DNA from: Limnoraphis robusta CS-951
GTDB taxonomy: Bacteria; Cyanobacteriota; Cyanobacteriia; Cyanobacteriales; Microcoleaceae
Direction: 5' to 3'
NCBI RefSeq assembly: GCF_000972705.2
Contig: NZ_LATL02000033.1
Coordinates: 1 to 15,430, forward strand
DNA length: 15,430 bases
The notes beneath the pieces are model-generated. The model saw only the letters and a list, made by a program, of their open reading frames with translations, did no database searches and was not told the DNA's origin. Of the stretch, positions 14,556 to 15,430 are shown piece by piece; positions within the stretch are counted from its first letter, which is position 1, and the number at the start of each line of letters is the position of its first letter. Both the position numbers and the translations under genes were made by a program.

Positions 14556-14804
14556 AAAAATATATATAGGGGAAAGATGTCACTCCTTAAGATAGAGAGT
14601 TTCATCGAAAGTTTGTAGTATGCTCAGTAGAGTGTTGCCCCTATCTTAACGGGGGGACTGGGGGGCTATAGCACTGCCTCCATAATCTTTGATTTGGGGG
14701 TAGGTACATGGACACCCCAGGTAAAAAGCGAGGCATTCGACCTGTCCGCTTTTTACAATCTCCGTATCAATTGTTAAACTTAATGACATAGAGTCAAAAC
14801 AGCC
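14556..14804. other. Structured leader, probable left end of a TnpB element
   Basis: This 249-bp gap between the hybrid kinase and the TnpB gene is rich in secondary-structure potential: TTAAGATAG/CTATCTTAA (14587-14595 and 14641-14649), two G6 runs (14651-14656, 14660-14665), GGGGT/ACCCC (14697-14701 and 14714-14718) and the strong hairpin at 14721-14756. The mobile element's left boundary probably falls here, but without the right end I cannot place it. No tnpA open frame is present. Confidence 0.5.
14721..14756. repeat. Imperfect hairpin near the TnpB element's left end
   Basis: GTAAAAAGCG (14721-14730) pairs perfectly with CGCTTTTTAC (14747-14756). Inside, AGG (14731-14733) can pair with CCT (14741-14743), leaving a three-base bulge (GTC). 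Subterminal imperfect hairpins are the recognition sites of IS200/IS605-type elements, and this one lies 48 bp before the TnpB start. As it has A and T tracts on the two sides, it could instead be a bidirectional terminator for the hybrid kinase gene. Confidence 0.55.
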
Positions 14805-15430
14805 ATGTTGGTATTTGAGGCAAAATTACGAGGAACATCTGAGCAGTACGCCATCTTGGATGAGATGATTAGAACTGCTCTTTTTGTTCGCAATAGTTGC
14901 CTGAGGTACTGGATGGAGAACAAAGGGGTCAACAGGTATGACCTGAATAAATACTGCAAGGTACTCAGAGAACAATTTGAATGGTGTAAAAAACTTTCAG
15001 CGCAAGCCGGTCAAGCCAGTGCTGAAAGGGCTTGGAGTGCTATCGCCAGGTTCTTTGATAATTGCAAGAAAAAGGTTCCGGGCAAGAAAGGTTTTCCTAA
15101 GTTTAAGAAGCATCAAACTCATGGCTCAGTCGAGTACAAAGTTGATGGATGGGTGTTATCGGATGACCGATTAACCATTACATTTAGGGATGGTTTCAAA
15201 GCTGGAACTTTTAGAATGTGGGGAACTCGCGATTTACATTTTTACCAAAAAGAACAGATTAAGCGAGTGAGTGTTGTGCGTCGAGCCGATGGATATTATG
15301 TTCAGTTTTCCATCGACCAAGAGCGAAATGAACAACATAAGCCCACAAATCGGATGCTAGGCATAGATGTTGGTCTAAACCATTTCTACACCGACTCTGA
15401 TGGCAACAAAGTAGAAAACCCTCGGTTCTT
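14805..15430 (+). CDS. tnpB: TnpB-family RNA-guided nuclease, N-terminal part
   Basis: The frame is open from ATG 14805 to the window edge (208 codons) and continues beyond it; an in-frame TGA at 14784 limits the upstream side. The N terminus MLVFEAKLRGTSEQYAILDE and the following helical segment match the OrfB/TnpB N-terminal domain. The middle (KKKVPGKKGFPKFKKHQ, VEYKVDGWVL) is typical of the OrfB beta-rich part. The RuvC-I motif LGIDVGLNHFYTDSDG carries the catalytic Asp188. The RuvC-II glutamate, zinc finger and RuvC-III lie outside. TnpB enzymes that have been studied cut DNA guided by an RNA from the element's right end and help keep the element in place. A complete family member is about 400 aa, so about half is missing here only because the window ends. 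No tnpA is seen upstream, so it may be an IS1341-type tnpB-only element. Confidence 0.88.
   Translation, partial: MLVFEAKLRGTSEQYAILDEMIRTALFVRNSCLRYWMENKGVNRYDLNKYCKVLREQFEWCKKLSAQAGQASAERAWSAIARFFDNCKKKVPGKKGFPKFKKHQTHGSVEYKVDGWVLSDDRLTITFRDGFKAGTFRMWGTRDLHFYQKEQIKRVSVVRRADGYYVQFSIDQERNEQHKPTNRMLGIDVGLNHFYTDSDGNKVENPRF
14805..15430 (+). mobile_element. IS200/IS605-superfamily element, left part
   Basis: This entry marks the mobile element implied by the TnpB gene. Its left end should lie in the structured 14556-14804 segment and its right end, with the guide RNA region, beyond the window. The exact boundaries, target motif and completeness cannot be read here. Confidence 0.6.

Noticed and set aside
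14556..14804. tnpA gene upstream of TnpB
   Set aside because: The segment is too short and has no open frame with a HUH-transposase motif.
14977..15174. 65-codon frame inside the TnpB gene
   Set aside because: It is out of frame with the TnpB reading, which is continuous and carries the RuvC-I motif.
1..15430. CRISPR array
   Set aside because: I found no set of regularly spaced direct repeats; the recurring GCGATCGC is dispersed HIP1.

Overview
The window reads as a cyanobacterial chromosome, probably from a filamentous, Oscillatoria-type lineage (that placement is inference). Direct support is at least eleven copies of the HIP1 octamer GCGATCGC, a tRNA-Leu(UAA) gene interrupted by a short group I intron, and an ndhL - DUF3007 - trpA run of a kind found in cyanobacteria.

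Left part (1-2282): on the minus strand lies trnL(UAA) with its 234-nt intron, preceded by a good sigma70-type promoter that contains a 15-bp palindrome. Divergent from it on the plus strand are ndhL (NDH-1 membrane subunit), an overlapping DUF3007 membrane protein and trpA (tryptophan synthase alpha), closed by a strong hairpin terminator. A 580-bp AT-rich intergenic region (2282-2862) follows. It holds a nested 10+6-bp stem-loop, some small repeats and no convincing gene.

Middle part (2863-7871): a glycan-biosynthesis block. On the minus strand a cyanobacteria-type DxD protein (true start most likely ATG at 4847, not the TTG at 4871) is followed 23 bp later by a family 2 glycosyltransferase. 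Divergently, a GT-B (GT4-like) glycosyltransferase and a 548-aa single-pass membrane protein of unknown function run on the plus strand. A large palindrome (7879-7920) separates this block from the next.

Right part (7949-14555): a sensory block, all on the plus strand. It has a voltage-sensor-type potassium channel with a C-terminal zinc ribbon; an 1184-aa membrane histidine kinase (membrane sensor, three PAS, GAF, HisKA, HATPase) that starts about 8 bp after the channel; a small Rcp1-like receiver; and a receiver-PAS-histidine kinase. No DNA-binding output domain is visible, so these three proteins look like a phosphorelay or protein-protein signalling branch. Whether it works with the channel is inference from proximity.

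Right edge (14556-15430): a G-rich and hairpin-rich leader and then the first 208 codons of a TnpB-type RNA-guided nuclease that runs off the window, with the RuvC-I aspartate visible. This is the start of an IS200/IS605-superfamily element. No tnpA is seen on this side.

I see no CRISPR array, rRNA or prophage. The least explained items are the zinc-ribbon channel paired with a large membrane kinase, the 548-aa membrane protein, and the structured intergenic element at 2396-2459.
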